A stretch of 64,000 nucleotides of DNA, from contig JAKOVX010000012.1 in assembly GCA_029781855.1 (NCBI GenBank), positions 62,001 to 126,000 of the forward strand, in the 5' to 3' direction. The translations under genes were made by a program, and so were the position numbers. Source of the stretch: Acidobacteriota bacterium (GTDB lineage Bacteria > Acidobacteriota > Blastocatellia > Pyrinomonadales > Pyrinomonadaceae). Each line of letters opens with the position of its first letter. Within the stretch, counting starts at the first letter, position 1. The notes beneath the pieces are model-generated. The model was not told where the DNA came from. It saw only the letters and a list, made by a program, of their open reading frames with translations, and made no database searches. This document shows positions 51,713 to 60,489 of this stretch, piece after piece.

Positions 51713-52972
51713 TTAGGTTGAGTGCCTTAATCTTACTACTTCGTCGAGTATCTTGTCAGCCAGCTCCCTTTTGGACATCAGCGGAAGTTCGGTCTCGGAG
51801 GTATGCGAAACGATCGTCGCAATGTTGGTGTCGGTGTTAAAACCTGCTCCGGCCTTGGTGATGTCGTTCGCGATGACGAGGTCGAGGCCCTTTTTTTCCA
51901 TTTTCGAACGAGCATAACCGACAACGTCGTTTGTCTCGGCGGCAAATCCTACGACGAGCATCCCGTCATGACGCGATCTGGACACTTCGGCCAGGATGTC
52001 GGGCGTCTTTTTGAGTTCAAGCGTCATCGTGTCGCGGCCTTCTTTTTTGATCTTGGCATCCGCGGCGTTCGCCGGGGCGTAATCGGCAACAGCAGCCGCT
52101 CCGATAAATACGGTCGTGTTCGCGAGTTCATTTTTGACCGCAGCGAACATCTCGTCAGCCGTGATGCCGCGAATGACCCTGACGTTCCGGGGCGACTCGA
52201 CCGTGGTTGCACCCGCAACGACAGTCACGTTCGCACCTCGCGCGGCAGCGGCCTCGGCGACCGCAAAACCCATTTTCCCTGACGAATGATTGGAAATGAA
52301 TCGCACAGGATCGATCGCCTCGCGCGTACCGCCGACAGTGATAAGGATATGCTCATTTTTTAGGTCGAGTGAGTGCGGCGCTGAGCCACCCGCTACCGCC
52401 GATGGTTCTGACTCTCTGCGTCCCTGCGTCTCAGCGGCTAACAACGCCATTGCCTGAGCAACTATATTTTCGACGTCCTCGAGCTTCCCCGTCCCAACTG
52501 TTTTGCACGCCAGTTCGCCGGCCACCGGCTCGACAAAGTGAACGCCGTCATTCTTGAGCTGAGCGACATTCCGCTGCGTTGCGGGCTGTTCCCACATCGT
52601 CGTGTTCATAGCCGGAGCGATCATCACTGGAGCAGTCGTGGCCAGATAGGTCGAGGAAAGAAAGTCGTCCGCAACGCCGTTCGCGAATTTGGCGATGATA
52701 TTAGCGGTCGCGGGAACGATCAGCAGCAGGTCGATATTCTGCGAAAAATTGATATGAGCGATCGGATCAGGATTGTCCGCCGCGTAGTCGTCAACGATCA
52801 CGTGGCGTTCGGTCAGTGCCTTGAAAGTCAACGGGTGGACAAACTCCGTCGCATGCCGCGTCATCGCCACGCTCACTTCGCAACCCGCCTTTTGCAAAAG
52901 CCGCAAGACCTCAACAGCCTTATACGCCGCGATCCCGCCGCTAACTCCCAATCCAACGCGAAAATTCGCCAT
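51713..52972 (-). CDS. coaBC: Bifunctional phosphopantothenoylcysteine decarboxylase/synthetase with a repeat-encoded linker
   Basis: This 419-residue enzyme makes two steps of coenzyme A synthesis. The CoaC flavoprotein half (1 to about 175) begins VGLGVSGGIAAYKAVEVLRL and has the substrate-clamp PAMNTTMWEQPATQRN. The CoaB half (about 205-419) has VTVGGTREAIDPVRFISNHSSGKMG-like motifs (ITVGGTREAIDPVRFISNHS) and NDITKAGAGFNTD. Between them lies an insertion near residues 177-200 encoding AETQGRRESEPSAVAGGSAP. On the DNA this is a REP-like palindrome (52386-52412) and an adjacent TCTCTGCGTCCCTGCG string. The insertion keeps the reading frame open, so the enzyme is probably functional. Confidence 0.93.
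   Translation of the reverse strand: MANFRVGLGVSGGIAAYKAVEVLRLLQKAGCEVSVAMTRHATEFVHPLTFKALTERHVIVDDYAADNPDPIAHINFSQNIDLLLIVPATANIIAKFANGVADDFLSSTYLATTAPVMIAPAMNTTMWEQPATQRNVAQLKNDGVHFVEPVAGELACKTVGTGKLEDVENIVAQAMALLAAETQGRRESEPSAVAGGSAPHSLDLKNEHILITVGGTREAIDPVRFISNHSSGKMGFAVAEAAAARGANVTVVAGATTVESPRNVRVIRGITADEMFAAVKNELANTTVFIGAAAVADYAPANAADAKIKKEGRDTMTLELKKTPDILAEVSRSRHDGMLVVGFAAETNDVVGYARSKMEKKGLDLVIANDITKAGAGFNTDTNIATIVSHTSETELPLMSKRELADKILDEVVRLRHST
52386..52437. repeat. REP-like palindrome inserted in frame within coaBC
   Basis: CCACCCGCTACCGC followed by TGGTTCTGAC matches the palindromes at 15383-15412 (reverse complement CCGCCCGCTACCGC...CGGTTCTGAC) and 15459-15480. The string TCTCTGCGTCCCTGCG (52413 onward) is a second repeat-like element. 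Both are translated as part of the coaBC linker. Confidence 0.75.
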
Positions 52973-52982
52973 GACTTATTTT

Positions 52983-53459
52983 CCCACGAAAGACACAAAA
53001 GGCACTAAAAGTAAAATGTGATATCTCAACGTACTATACGCTCATACTCGATTCGCGGGTGGTGTCCAAAATTTACCAGAAGCCCAAGCCGAAACCCACT
53101 TGCGTTCAGGTAATTTAGGACCTGCGATCGGCACACATCGGTGAGTTTCGAGAGTGCTTTTATCTCCACGACGATCGAATCATAACAAATGAAGTCAACT
53201 CGAAAGTGCTGCCGAAGTTTCGTGCCTTTATATTCAAGTTCCATTAGTGCCTGAGGGACAAACGGAATATCTTGGAGCTGAAATTCTAACTCCAGACATT
53301 CCTGATAAATGGGCTCGGTGAACCCAGAGCTCCTTGACTTGTAAACCTCGAAGCAAGCACCAATTATTTTATAGGACTCTTCGGGATATATTATATTCGC
53401 CATGCGTGAGAGATTGGTTGCCCTCTTAAATTATCGTTCTTTTCGTGCCTTTCGTGGGA
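52983..53459. repeat. Inverted CCCACGAAAG repeats bracketing the GxxExxY gene
   Basis: CCCACGAAAGACACAAAAGGCAC (written here in two parts: CCCACGAAAGACAC, AAAAGGCAC) is at 52983-53005. An inverted relative (CCCACGAAAGGCACGAAAAG on the minus strand) is at 53459-53440. Together they frame a 0.48-kb segment holding only the GxxExxY gene. Confidence 0.7.
53026..53403 (-). CDS. GxxExxY family protein
   Basis: This 125-residue protein carries the family motif G-F-T-E-P-I-Y near residues 27-33 and the conserved core LRQHFRVDFICYDSIVVEIKALSKL, whose D-x-I...E-x-K resembles a PD-(D/E)XK nuclease site. The end LGLLVNFG is also typical. Its biological role is unknown; relatives appear scattered in many genomes and in rRNA intervening sequences. 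Inverted repeats flank the gene, so it may have arrived as a small mobile cassette. Confidence 0.88.
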   Translation of the reverse strand: MANIIYPEESYKIIGACFEVYKSRSSGFTEPIYQECLELEFQLQDIPFVPQALMELEYKGTKLRQHFRVDFICYDSIVVEIKALSKLTDVCRSQVLNYLNASGFRLGLLVNFGHHPRIEYERIVR

Positions 53460-53467
53460 TTCTCTTC

Positions 53468-53917
53468 TTAAAGCCCAAACTGCCGCAGATGATGATCGAC
53501 ATGCTTATACTGCGTTTCGCCCCATTGTTTGCCGGTTAGCGGGCCGAAGAAGCCGTGGATATTGCCTTCGGTTCCCGTCTCGCCCAGGCCGTGAAACTCG
53601 TCGATCAGCTCCTTTAGCCTTTCGCGGGTCGATTCGAAATCGGGCTCGTCCTTGATGATCAGCGTCGGGCCGGTCGGTGAATTTTGCGGAAACGGCTTTT
53701 CGCCAAGAAAACTGCCCTTGAAGATCCAGCCGATCGCCTTTCCCAAAAACGCCTGCCGCATCGGCTTTCGCCCGGTCGCCATCTCAAGAGCACGGGCCGC
53801 ATGCTCCATCATCTGCGCCGGCGTCATCTTGCCCCATTTCCGCTCCGACTCAGACGTTAAATGGTCGAGTCGATGATTGAGTTCAACGCGCGTCACCTCG
53901 TCAAAAATAGTTTTCAT
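53468..53917 (-). CDS. DUF1569 (DinB-like) family protein
   Basis: This 149-residue protein matches DUF1569: WGKMTPAQMMEHAARALEMA near residues 28-47 and the C-terminal HGFFGPLTGKQWGETQYKHVDHHLRQFG. Histidines H39, H137 and H141-type residues are spaced as in DinB-like four-helix metal-binding proteins. A metal-dependent thiol transferase role is plausible but not shown. It stands alone next to the right-hand repeat of the GxxExxY cassette. Confidence 0.88.
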   Translation of the reverse strand: MKTIFDEVTRVELNHRLDHLTSESERKWGKMTPAQMMEHAARALEMATGRKPMRQAFLGKAIGWIFKGSFLGEKPFPQNSPTGPTLIIKDEPDFESTRERLKELIDEFHGLGETGTEGNIHGFFGPLTGKQWGETQYKHVDHHLRQFGL

Positions 53918-54037
53918 GTTTTCTCAGTAAAAGTAGATAATTCCGCTATATCCAACGAGTATCTTACAACAAAAAGGCATAGACATGTGTGTTAGACTGA
54001 TTGCGTTCTCAAACGAAATTAATTTTGGTCGCCGAGC

Positions 54038-54754
54038 ATGAAACGTGAAGTTACGATAGCAATATTCTTACTTTTTGTTATCGCTCCGATTTCGGCCATT
54101 TGTCAGTCAGCGTCCGAACTTGGGCTTAGATTAGAAGGTAAATCCGAGCACTGTCGCGAACCAGAACGTAAAGAGGCTGATGTCGACTGCTACACACTAA
54201 GGATGACGATAGAGAACCAAGGCAGTGAGCCAGTGATCCTAATCAATCCTTCCCTGGCGTACGGTACCGGCCTAAAAGAGATCATTTACCATTTCGACTA
54301 CAATTCGTACGAGCTAAGAAAGGGCTTCGTCCATCATGTTGTGGATGTCCCACAGCCGGTTGTCACCGATCCGAATAAGGTCGCAAATTTCAAGGAAATG
54401 GCCCAGTTCTTTGGGGGCGATCGGCCGCCCGAAAATATGACCATCATTTTGCAGCCGATCGAATCATACACCTTTGAAGAATCTTTCGAAGTGGAAAAGG
54501 TTTTCCGTTATTCATCATGGGAGAACATTCGAAGTCAAAAAGACAAAGTAACGGGAAGAGATATACACTCCATCGAGACTTCGACTCAACGCGAAACGCC
54601 AAGTTCATTCAAAATGGTCTACGAATTCTCGTTTATGCCGTATGTAGCGGATCCAGACCTTTTGGAAAAAATGAGTCAACGATGGCGGCGATATGGAAGG
54701 TTGCCCGTGGGAACCAATGGCACATACACGATAACCTCTGAACCCATAAGGTAA
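54038..54754 (+). CDS. Secreted hypothetical protein
   Basis: This 238-residue protein has a signal peptide (TIAIFLLFVIAPISAICQ) and a beta-rich mature part with cysteines at SEHCREPERKEADVDCYTL, likely disulfide-bonded. The order TLRMTIENQGSEPVILINPS suggests an Ig-like or intracellular-proteinase-inhibitor-like (BsuPI) beta sandwich, but this is inference. Base composition is lower in GC than in the neighbouring genes. No homologue is recognised and it has no operon partner. Confidence 0.7.
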   Translation: MKREVTIAIFLLFVIAPISAICQSASELGLRLEGKSEHCREPERKEADVDCYTLRMTIENQGSEPVILINPSLAYGTGLKEIIYHFDYNSYELRKGFVHHVVDVPQPVVTDPNKVANFKEMAQFFGGDRPPENMTIILQPIESYTFEESFEVEKVFRYSSWENIRSQKDKVTGRDIHSIETSTQRETPSSFKMVYEFSFMPYVADPDLLEKMSQRWRRYGRLPVGTNGTYTITSEPIR

Positions 54755-54931
54755 ATCGGTGCCAAATGGCGGGTGCTGATGGGCCCTCCTCAATCCGTAA
54801 ACCTGGATCCCTAGAATCTCCGACAAAAACGTGGTGTAGATTTCGAGTTTCTCCAAAATATTCAACTCTCATAGAGATTCAGGTTCGGCAGGGTTGCTCA
54901 GCGCGGGCGGATTAAGCCACACTAAAATCCG

Positions 54932-55477
54932 ATGGTACAAGAGCCTGAAACAATTTCCACCGAAACCATCTACAAAGGCCGTATTTTCGACATCCGCGTC
55001 GATGAGATCCGCGAGGGCGAGATCGAGTACAAGCGTGAGATCGTCGTACACAGGGGTAGTGCGGTGGTCATCCCTGTTTTCGACGACCTGTCGATCGCCC
55101 TGGTGCGGCAATACCGTCATCCGGCCGGTCAGTATTTGCTCGAGATACCGGCTGGCTCTCTTGAAACAGGCGAAGACCCGTCTGCCGGAGCGCTTCGCGA
55201 GCTTGAGGAAGAGATCGGAGTCCGTGCCGCTAAGATCGAAAAGCTATGCGAGTTTTACGTATCTCCCGGCTTTCTGAGCGAGAAAATGCATCTCTACCTC
55301 GCAACCGAACTGACTGAAACTGAGCAAAATCTCGACCCCGACGAAATAATCGATGTCGAGCGTCTGCCGTTGAAAAAAGCTCTCGAAATGGTCCGCGACA
55401 ATGAGGTTCACGACGCCAAAACTATCGTAGCTATTACGCTTGCCGCTTCACGCTTTGGTTTTTCGCTTGCTGATTGA
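54932..55477 (+). CDS. Nudix hydrolase (ADP-ribose pyrophosphatase-like)
   Basis: This 181-residue enzyme has the Nudix box GSLETGEDPSAGALRELEEEIGV (given as GSLETGEDPSAGALRELEEE plus IGV) near residues 75-97. The N-terminal IYKGRIFDIRVDEI and IPVFDDLSIALVRQYRHPAG fit the ADP-ribose pyrophosphatase subgroup. It hydrolyses ADP-ribose or another nucleoside diphosphate derivative in the cytoplasm. The gene is monocistronic. Confidence 0.93.
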   Translation: MVQEPETISTETIYKGRIFDIRVDEIREGEIEYKREIVVHRGSAVVIPVFDDLSIALVRQYRHPAGQYLLEIPAGSLETGEDPSAGALRELEEEIGVRAAKIEKLCEFYVSPGFLSEKMHLYLATELTETEQNLDPDEIIDVERLPLKKALEMVRDNEVHDAKTIVAITLAASRFGFSLAD

Positions 55478-55786
55478 TCGCTAAAAAGACCCATTTCTAT
55501 CTCACATCGATCAACACAGCAAACTACGGCCGTGTTTCACATATGATAGATGGTTTTATCAACGGCATTTTGTGATAAGATTGAATAGAGTAGGAGTCAT
55601 GCTCCCCGATCTTTGAAAATTTCCGCGTTCGCCTCAACGAGCGAGATGATACGCAGAAACAGACCTCAGTGTCTCGCCCTGAAACAGCTTTTCGCGACCC
55701 CAAAAAAGCACTTTGAAATATTTTTTTAAAAAACAGCGAAAAAAGAGGGCGATTTCCGCGTAACTGTTGCAAATACAGATATTTAT

Positions 55787-55831
55787 TTGTCCCGCTGACC
55801 AGCGGGACAAGCGTGGGACAAGCGGGACAAG
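55787..55831. repeat. GCGGGACAA / TTGTCCCGC repeat cluster
   Basis: TTTGTCCCGCTGACCAGCGGGACAAG forms an inverted repeat (TTGTCCCGC against GCGGGACAA). Two more units, GTGGGACAA and GCGGGACAA, follow directly. The heptamer is one base from that of the 10687-10780 cluster. Confidence 0.7.
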
Positions 55832-56143
55832 ATTTCCGCGGCAACCTGCAAATAGGCCGTTGTTACTCAGCGGCTTACCAAGGCAATACTTCAACATTCT
55901 CGGCGGTTGGTCCGACATCATGGAACAATCGCAGTCAACGACCGGTCGTATGAGCTTGGCTCTCCGCGTTGTCAACGTTTGATTCAAAAACCTAGTTTTG
56001 GTCGGTTCGCTCCGCGTTTTGAGGCAAGACGTGGCCCGGCTCAGCGATGTCGTATCCGGCACTCAACTGCTTTTTGGTGTTAGCTCGAGCAGATCAATTG
56101 CAGCGACGGACAAGGGCGGCCCCCTGGAACTCCCCTTTGGGGC

Positions 56144-56172
56144 TTGACGTTTCTGAGCTACTTCGATATTCT
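56144..56172 (+). promoter_or_regulatory. Sigma-70-type promoter for rplM-rpsI
   Basis: TTGACG (56144-56149) and TATTCT (56167-56172) are 17 bases apart. Transcription would begin near 56179, leaving a leader of about 38 bases before ATG 56217. Confidence 0.65.
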
Positions 56173-56216
56173 ATGCGTTCGCATTTTTGCGGATGTTTGT
56201 CTTAGTGTGTGTGAAT

Positions 56217-56651
56217 ATGAGTACTTATTTTCCTAGTGGAAAGGGATTGGCGGAAAATCGCAAATGGCTGGTAGTCGATGCTAAAGGCAAGACCGTCGGC
56301 CGCCTCGCCACCGAAGTCGCGAGAATTCTGTCTGGAAAGAATAACCCCGCGTGGACGCCATTCATGGATATGGGTGACCACTGCGTTGTTATCAACGCCC
56401 GTCACGCCCTGTTTACCGGCTCCAAGGACGACCAAAAGATCTATTACCGCCACACCCTTTATCCGGGCGGTTTGCGTGAGACGACCGTCAAGGAAATGTT
56501 CGAGAAGAAGCCTGAAAAGGTCATCGAACTCGCGGTCAAGGGTATGCTGCCGAAGACCAAACTCGGCAAAGCGATGTTCAAGAAATTAAAGGTTTACGCC
56601 GATGCCGAGCATCGTCATATGGCTCAAAAACCTGAGGCTAGAGAATTATAG
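56217..56651 (+). CDS. rplM: 50S ribosomal protein L13
   Basis: This 144-residue ribosomal protein shows [36 protein letters not shown] and [15 protein letters not shown], which are conserved in L13. L13 binds 23S rRNA early in 50S assembly. ATG at 56217 ([10 protein letters not shown]) is the family start; the longer frame to 56187 is not supported. No Shine-Dalgarno is evident. It is followed directly by rpsI, the usual pairing. Confidence 0.96.
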   Translation: MSTYFPSGKGLAENRKWLVVDAKGKTVGRLATEVARILSGKNNPAWTPFMDMGDHCVVINARHALFTGSKDDQKIYYRHTLYPGGLRETTVKEMFEKKPEKVIELAVKGMLPKTKLGKAMFKKLKVYADAEHRHMAQKPEAREL

Positions 56652-56653
56652 TT

Positions 56654-57046
56654 ATGGCAGATATCCAGTATTACGGCACCGGCCGCAGAAAAACCTCGAC
56701 CGCTCGCGTTTACCTTAGACCGGGCAGCGGAAAGATCGTTGTCAACAAGCGCGAATTTGTGAACTACTTTCCTAACGAAGCGCTTCAAATGATCATTCGC
56801 CAGCCGCTCGAACTTACCGAGTCTGTCGATAAGTTCGATATTTTGGTCAACGTCGAGGGCGGAGGAACGGCCGGCCAGGCAGGTGCGGTCCGTCATGGCA
56901 TCACGCGAGCGTTGATGGAATATAACGCTGATCTTCGCGGATCGTTGAAGAAAGCCGGTTTCGTTACTCGCGACCCACGCCAGAAAGAGCGTAAGAAATA
57001 CGGACAGAAAGGTGCCCGTAAGCGATTCCAGTTCTCGAAACGATAG
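56654..57046 (+). CDS. rpsI: 30S ribosomal protein S9
   Basis: This 130-residue protein has the S9 blocks [38 protein letters not shown] and the basic C-terminus [17 protein letters not shown] whose last residues reach the P-site tRNA. It starts 2 bases after the rplM stop, so the two are coupled. A hairpin-forming repeat lies in the gap before rpsB. Confidence 0.97.
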   Translation: MADIQYYGTGRRKTSTARVYLRPGSGKIVVNKREFVNYFPNEALQMIIRQPLELTESVDKFDILVNVEGGGTAGQAGAVRHGITRALMEYNADLRGSLKKAGFVTRDPRQKERKKYGQKGARKRFQFSKR

Positions 57047-57066
57047 AAAGACGATCTTGGGTCTTT

Positions 57067-57094
57067 GAACTTTGATCTTTCGAAGGTCAAAGTT
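57067..57094. repeat. Imperfect hairpin between rpsI and rpsB
   Basis: GAACTTTGATCTT and AAGGTCAAAGTTC pair with one G-T wobble around TCG. Another inverted string (AAGTTCAAAGATCA) follows. There is no T-run, so it is not a standard terminator. Confidence 0.55.
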
Positions 57095-57187
57095 CCAAGT
57101 TCAAAGATCAAATCCATTGCGGCGGTTCATTGGTTATCAACATCCGCCGCGAGTACATAAACCAATAAGGTCAGGAGATATAAAGTT

Positions 57188-58186
57188 TTGGCTACAGTAA
57201 CGATGAAAGAACTCCTCGAAGCAGGAGTTCATTTTGGTCACCAGGTTCGCCGTTGGAATCCCAAGATGAAGGAATACATCTTTGGCGAACGCAACGGCAT
57301 TTATATTATTGATCTGCAGAAAACGCAGAAATTATTCCGTGACGCGTTAAATTATGTGACCGAGTCGGTCACCGAACGCCCGAACCAGAAGATCTTGTTC
57401 GTCGGCACCAAGCGTCAGGCTCAGGATGCGATCAAGGAAGAAGCTGAACGCTGCGGGCAGTATTACGTCAACAACCGCTGGCTCGGCGGCCTCTTGACCA
57501 ACTATCAAACGGTCCAGAAATCGATCCAGAAGCTCAAAGACATCGAAACGATGCGTGAGGACGGCCGCTTCGAGATGCTCACCAAGAAAGAGCGTCTCAA
57601 ACTCGACCGCGAGCACGAAGGCCTGATGAAGAATCTCGCCGGTATCAAGGATATGGGCGGACCGCCGGATATGATGTTCATCATCGACGTCCGTAAAGAA
57701 GATATCGCCGTCAAGGAAGCAAATCGCCTCGATATCCCGATCGTCGCCGTGGTGGACACCAACTGTTCACCGGAAGGCATCGATCTCGTGATCCCCGGTA
57801 ACGATGACGCCCTGCGTGCGATCCGCTTGTTCGCATCACGTATCGCCGATGCGATCATCGAAGGCCGCCAGGTCGCTACCGAAGGTGGCGTAGCCGCCGT
57901 CGAGGCCGAAGCCGAGGATATGGGTGAAGACGCCAATCCGCCGGTCGCCGAGATCGGTTCGCTGATCGCGATCCCCAAGGAATTTCGTGGCGAAGACGAC
58001 GATGACGACGCCGAGATCGTCGACGAGGTCGAAGAAGATGACGTCGTCGAGGAAACGCCTGAGGCGGCGGCCGACGAAACGGCAGAAACCGAGGCTCCGG
58101 TCGCAGAGGCTGCGGCCGCTGAGGAAGTTCCGGCAGAGTCAGAGGAACCCAAGGCCGAAGAGAGCACAGAAGCGACAGCAAGCTAG
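57188..58186 (+). CDS. rpsB: 30S ribosomal protein S2 with acidic C-terminal extension
   Basis: This 332-residue protein has the S2 blocks [54 protein letters not shown] and [25 protein letters not shown]. The core ends near residue 235. About 95 further residues are almost all Ala/Glu/Asp/Val, a long extension for S2. The start codon is TTG at 57188, fixed by AGGAGA 8 bases upstream and the family start. A terminator follows and tsf is next. Confidence 0.96.
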   Translation: MATVTMKELLEAGVHFGHQVRRWNPKMKEYIFGERNGIYIIDLQKTQKLFRDALNYVTESVTERPNQKILFVGTKRQAQDAIKEEAERCGQYYVNNRWLGGLLTNYQTVQKSIQKLKDIETMREDGRFEMLTKKERLKLDREHEGLMKNLAGIKDMGGPPDMMFIIDVRKEDIAVKEANRLDIPIVAVVDTNCSPEGIDLVIPGNDDALRAIRLFASRIADAIIEGRQVATEGGVAAVEAEAEDMGEDANPPVAEIGSLIAIPKEFRGEDDDDDAEIVDEVEEDDVVEETPEAAADETAETEAPVAEAAAAEEVPAESEEPKAEESTEATAS

Positions 58187-58204
58187 TTAAAATCTTTATT
58201 TTTG

Positions 58205-58252
58205 AAAGCGTAGCTTGTTTCCCGTTTACGACGAAATGGCTACGCTTTTTTT
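58205..58252 (+). terminator. Terminator between rpsB and tsf
   Basis: AAAGCGTAGC (58205-58214) pairs perfectly with GCTACGCTTT (58239-58248). TTTTTT overlaps the end of the stem. The loop is long (24 bases), so partial readthrough to tsf is likely. Confidence 0.7.
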
Positions 58253-58336
58253 GATAAGTTCAAAGGCCCGACCAATTGGCGGCCGTTACGGAAACGATGC
58301 CGGCCGATACCGGCACAAAATACACAGGAGTTAGAA

Positions 58337-58999
58337 ATGGCAGAAGTTACAGCAAGTGCGGTGAAATCACTGCGGGAAAAATCGGGTGCGGGCATGATCG
58401 ATTGCAAGAACGCTCTCGTCGAAGCAAATGGCGACGAGAACGAGGCAATGGAACTGCTTCGCAAAAAAGGAATGGCAACCGCCGGGAAAAAAGCCGGTCG
58501 GGTTACCGCTGAAGGCGCGGTCGGTTCCTACATCCACATGGGCGGCAAGGTCGGCGTATTGGTCGAGATCAACTGCGAAAGCGATTTCGTCGCCCGCGGC
58601 GAGGAATTTCAGCAGCTTGTCAAAGACGTGGCGATGCATATCGCCGCCGTCGATCCCCGCTATGCAACACGCGACGAGGTCCCGGCTGAGGTTCTCGGCA
58701 AAGAGCGCGAGATCCTGATGGAACAGCTCAAGAACGATCCGAAAAACGCGAACAAGCCGCACGACGTTCTCGAAAAGATCATCGAAGGCCGTTTGAACAA
58801 GTTCTACGAGGACAATGTGCTGCTCGATCAGCCATTTGTGAAAGACCCGTCGAAGACCATTGGCGAACTAGTCGCCGAAAAGATCGGCTCGATCAAAGAA
58901 AACATTTCAGTGCGCAGATTTGCACGCTTTAAGATGGGCGAAGGTATCGAGAAAAAGATCGACGATTTCGCCGCCGAAGTGGCCTCGATGGTCGGTTAG
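58337..58999 (+). CDS. tsf: Elongation factor Ts
   Basis: This 220-residue protein is the guanine-nucleotide exchange factor for EF-Tu. The N-terminal UBA-like region [22 protein letters not shown] is followed by the signature [18 protein letters not shown]. The dimerisation domain is shorter than in E. coli, as in many bacteria. A clear GGAG Shine-Dalgarno (ACAGGAGTTAGAA) precedes the ATG. It follows rpsB after a terminator-like hairpin and precedes pyrH. Confidence 0.96.
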   Translation: MAEVTASAVKSLREKSGAGMIDCKNALVEANGDENEAMELLRKKGMATAGKKAGRVTAEGAVGSYIHMGGKVGVLVEINCESDFVARGEEFQQLVKDVAMHIAAVDPRYATRDEVPAEVLGKEREILMEQLKNDPKNANKPHDVLEKIIEGRLNKFYEDNVLLDQPFVKDPSKTIGELVAEKIGSIKENISVRRFARFKMGEGIEKKIDDFAAEVASMVG

Positions 59000-59007
59000 T
59001 GTTCATA

Positions 59008-59062
59008 GTTGGTGGTTCGTTGTTCGTCGTCAGGAAGTGCAACGAACGACGAACCACTAACA
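59008..59062. repeat. Inverted repeat between tsf and pyrH
   Basis: GTGGTTCGTTGTTCGT and ACGAACGACGAACCAC pair with one wobble. The sequence fills most of the tsf-pyrH gap. Confidence 0.55.
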
Positions 59063-59073
59063 AACAGCAATTT

Positions 59074-59796
59074 ATGAAGCCAGCATTCAACCGTATTCTT
59101 CTAAAACTCTCCGGCGAGGCCCTGATGGGTACGCAGAACTACGGTATTGATACGCTGGTTGCGGAGGCGGTCGCCAAGGAGATAAAGACGGTCCACGACC
59201 TCGGTATAGAGATCGCGATCGTTGTCGGCGGCGGAAATATCTTTCGCGGTGTGTCCGAATCTGCCGGGAATATGGACCGGGCGGCTGCCGATTACATTGG
59301 TATGCTGGCCACCGTTATGAACGCGGTCGTTCTGCAGGACGCACTGGAACAACTGGACGTTTTCACCCGCGTCATGTCGGCTATCGATATACCGCAGCTT
59401 GCCGAGCCGTTCATAAGACGTCGGGCGGTTCGCCACCTCGAAAAACAACGCGTCGTGATCTTTGCGGCCGGCACCGGAAATCCCTATTTCACTACGGACT
59501 CCGCCGCGGCTCTCCGGGCACTCGAGATCGAGGCCGAGGTGATTTTCAAGGGTACCAAGGTTGACGGGATCTACTCGGCCGATCCATTTAAGGATCCGAA
59601 TGCTGTAAAATACGACAAAGTGACCTATCAGGAGGTCCTCGAAAAACAGCTGAAGGTAATGGACGCGTCGGCGATCTCACTGTGTATGGATAACGACCTT
59701 CCGATAATGGTGTTCAATATGCGCCGGTCGGAAAATATCATAAAGGCGGTGTGCGGGGACCTTTCGATCGGCACGCTTGTCACAAACAGCATATGA
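59074..59796 (+). CDS. pyrH: UMP kinase
   Basis: This 240-residue amino-acid-kinase-fold enzyme phosphorylates UMP to UDP with ATP. The motifs [24 protein letters not shown] and [17 protein letters not shown] are present, as is the [16 protein letters not shown] substrate region. ATG at 59074 is chosen ([17 protein letters not shown]); the frame is open to 58999 but that part is repeat-derived. Its stop overlaps the frr start by four bases (ATGA). Order tsf-pyrH-frr is the classical one. Confidence 0.97.
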   Translation: MKPAFNRILLKLSGEALMGTQNYGIDTLVAEAVAKEIKTVHDLGIEIAIVVGGGNIFRGVSESAGNMDRAAADYIGMLATVMNAVVLQDALEQLDVFTRVMSAIDIPQLAEPFIRRRAVRHLEKQRVVIFAAGTGNPYFTTDSAAALRALEIEAEVIFKGTKVDGIYSADPFKDPNAVKYDKVTYQEVLEKQLKVMDASAISLCMDNDLPIMVFNMRRSENIIKAVCGDLSIGTLVTNSI

Positions 59797-60353
59797 GTTC
59801 ACAAGAAATAATAAAGGAGACCGGTCCGAAAATGGACCTTGTCGTCGAGGATTTCAAGCGCAAATTGGCCAACATTCGCACGGGCCGGGCGACAGTTGGA
59901 CTGCTGGATCCCGTAGTTGTCGATTATTACGGCACCATGACGCCGCTCAGCCAGATGGCGTCGATCGCCGTTCCGGAACCGCAGATGATGACTGTTCAGC
60001 CATGGGACGCGTCCGCAATGGCAGCGATCGAAAAAGCGATAATCGCCGCCAATCTCGGCCTGAATCCGTCGAATGACGGCAAGATCATTCGTCTTTCGGT
60101 GCCAGCGTTGAACGAGGAACGGCGCAAGCAGTTCGTCAAACAGGTCCACGAGGTCGCCGAAGAACATCGGGTCGCGGTCCGAAATGTCCGCCAGCGTTCG
60201 AACGATTCGCTCAAGAAGATGTTGAAGGATAAGGAGATCTCGGAGGACGAGGAACGCAACGGCCTCGAAGAGGTGCAGAAATTCACCAATACCTATATCG
60301 CCAAGATCGACGAACTCTCAAAAAACAAAGAACACGAGATAATGATCGTCTGA
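59793..60353 (+). CDS. frr: Ribosome recycling factor
   Basis: This 186-residue protein releases ribosomes from mRNA after termination with EF-G. Family blocks are [43 protein letters not shown] and [21 protein letters not shown]. The start overlaps the pyrH stop (ATGA), so translation is coupled. A strong terminator follows at 60374. Confidence 0.97.
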   Translation: MSSQEIIKETGPKMDLVVEDFKRKLANIRTGRATVGLLDPVVVDYYGTMTPLSQMASIAVPEPQMMTVQPWDASAMAAIEKAIIAANLGLNPSNDGKIIRLSVPALNEERRKQFVKQVHEVAEEHRVAVRNVRQRSNDSLKKMLKDKEISEDEERNGLEEVQKFTNTYIAKIDELSKNKEHEIMIV

Positions 60354-60373
60354 TGCGATCCAACCGAAAAGCG

Positions 60374-60410
60374 ATACCCGTTCCTAATACGTTGGAGCGG
60401 GTATTTTTTT
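60374..60410 (+). terminator. Rho-independent terminator after frr
   Basis: ATACCCGTTCC and GGAGCGGGTAT pair with one mismatch, and a run of seven Ts follows. It ends the pyrH-frr unit. Confidence 0.88.
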
Positions 60411-60489
60411 GCCGGAATACCGGTCTTTATTTGGCCCCGAAAATCGGCTATATTTGGATGGCTATCATCTATTATCTACCGGGGAAAAT

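Larger units (their letters stand above)
55478..56216. other. Intergenic region with a GCGGGACAA cluster, no gene recognised
   Basis: These 739 bases lie between the Nudix gene and rplM. Frames on the minus strand (55524-55844, 55634-56062) are low in protein character and cross the repeat cluster at 55787-55831. A promoter for rplM is at 56144-56172. Confidence 0.6.

Noticed and set aside
54755..54931. Minus-strand frames (54605-54865, 54633-54872) downstream of the secreted protein
   Set aside because: They run antisense into the secreted protein gene and show no family or start signal.
55524..55844. 106-codon minus-strand frame in the gap before rplM
   Set aside because: It crosses the GCGGGACAA cluster (LVPLV-like reading) and has no ribosome site or conserved look; treated as non-coding.
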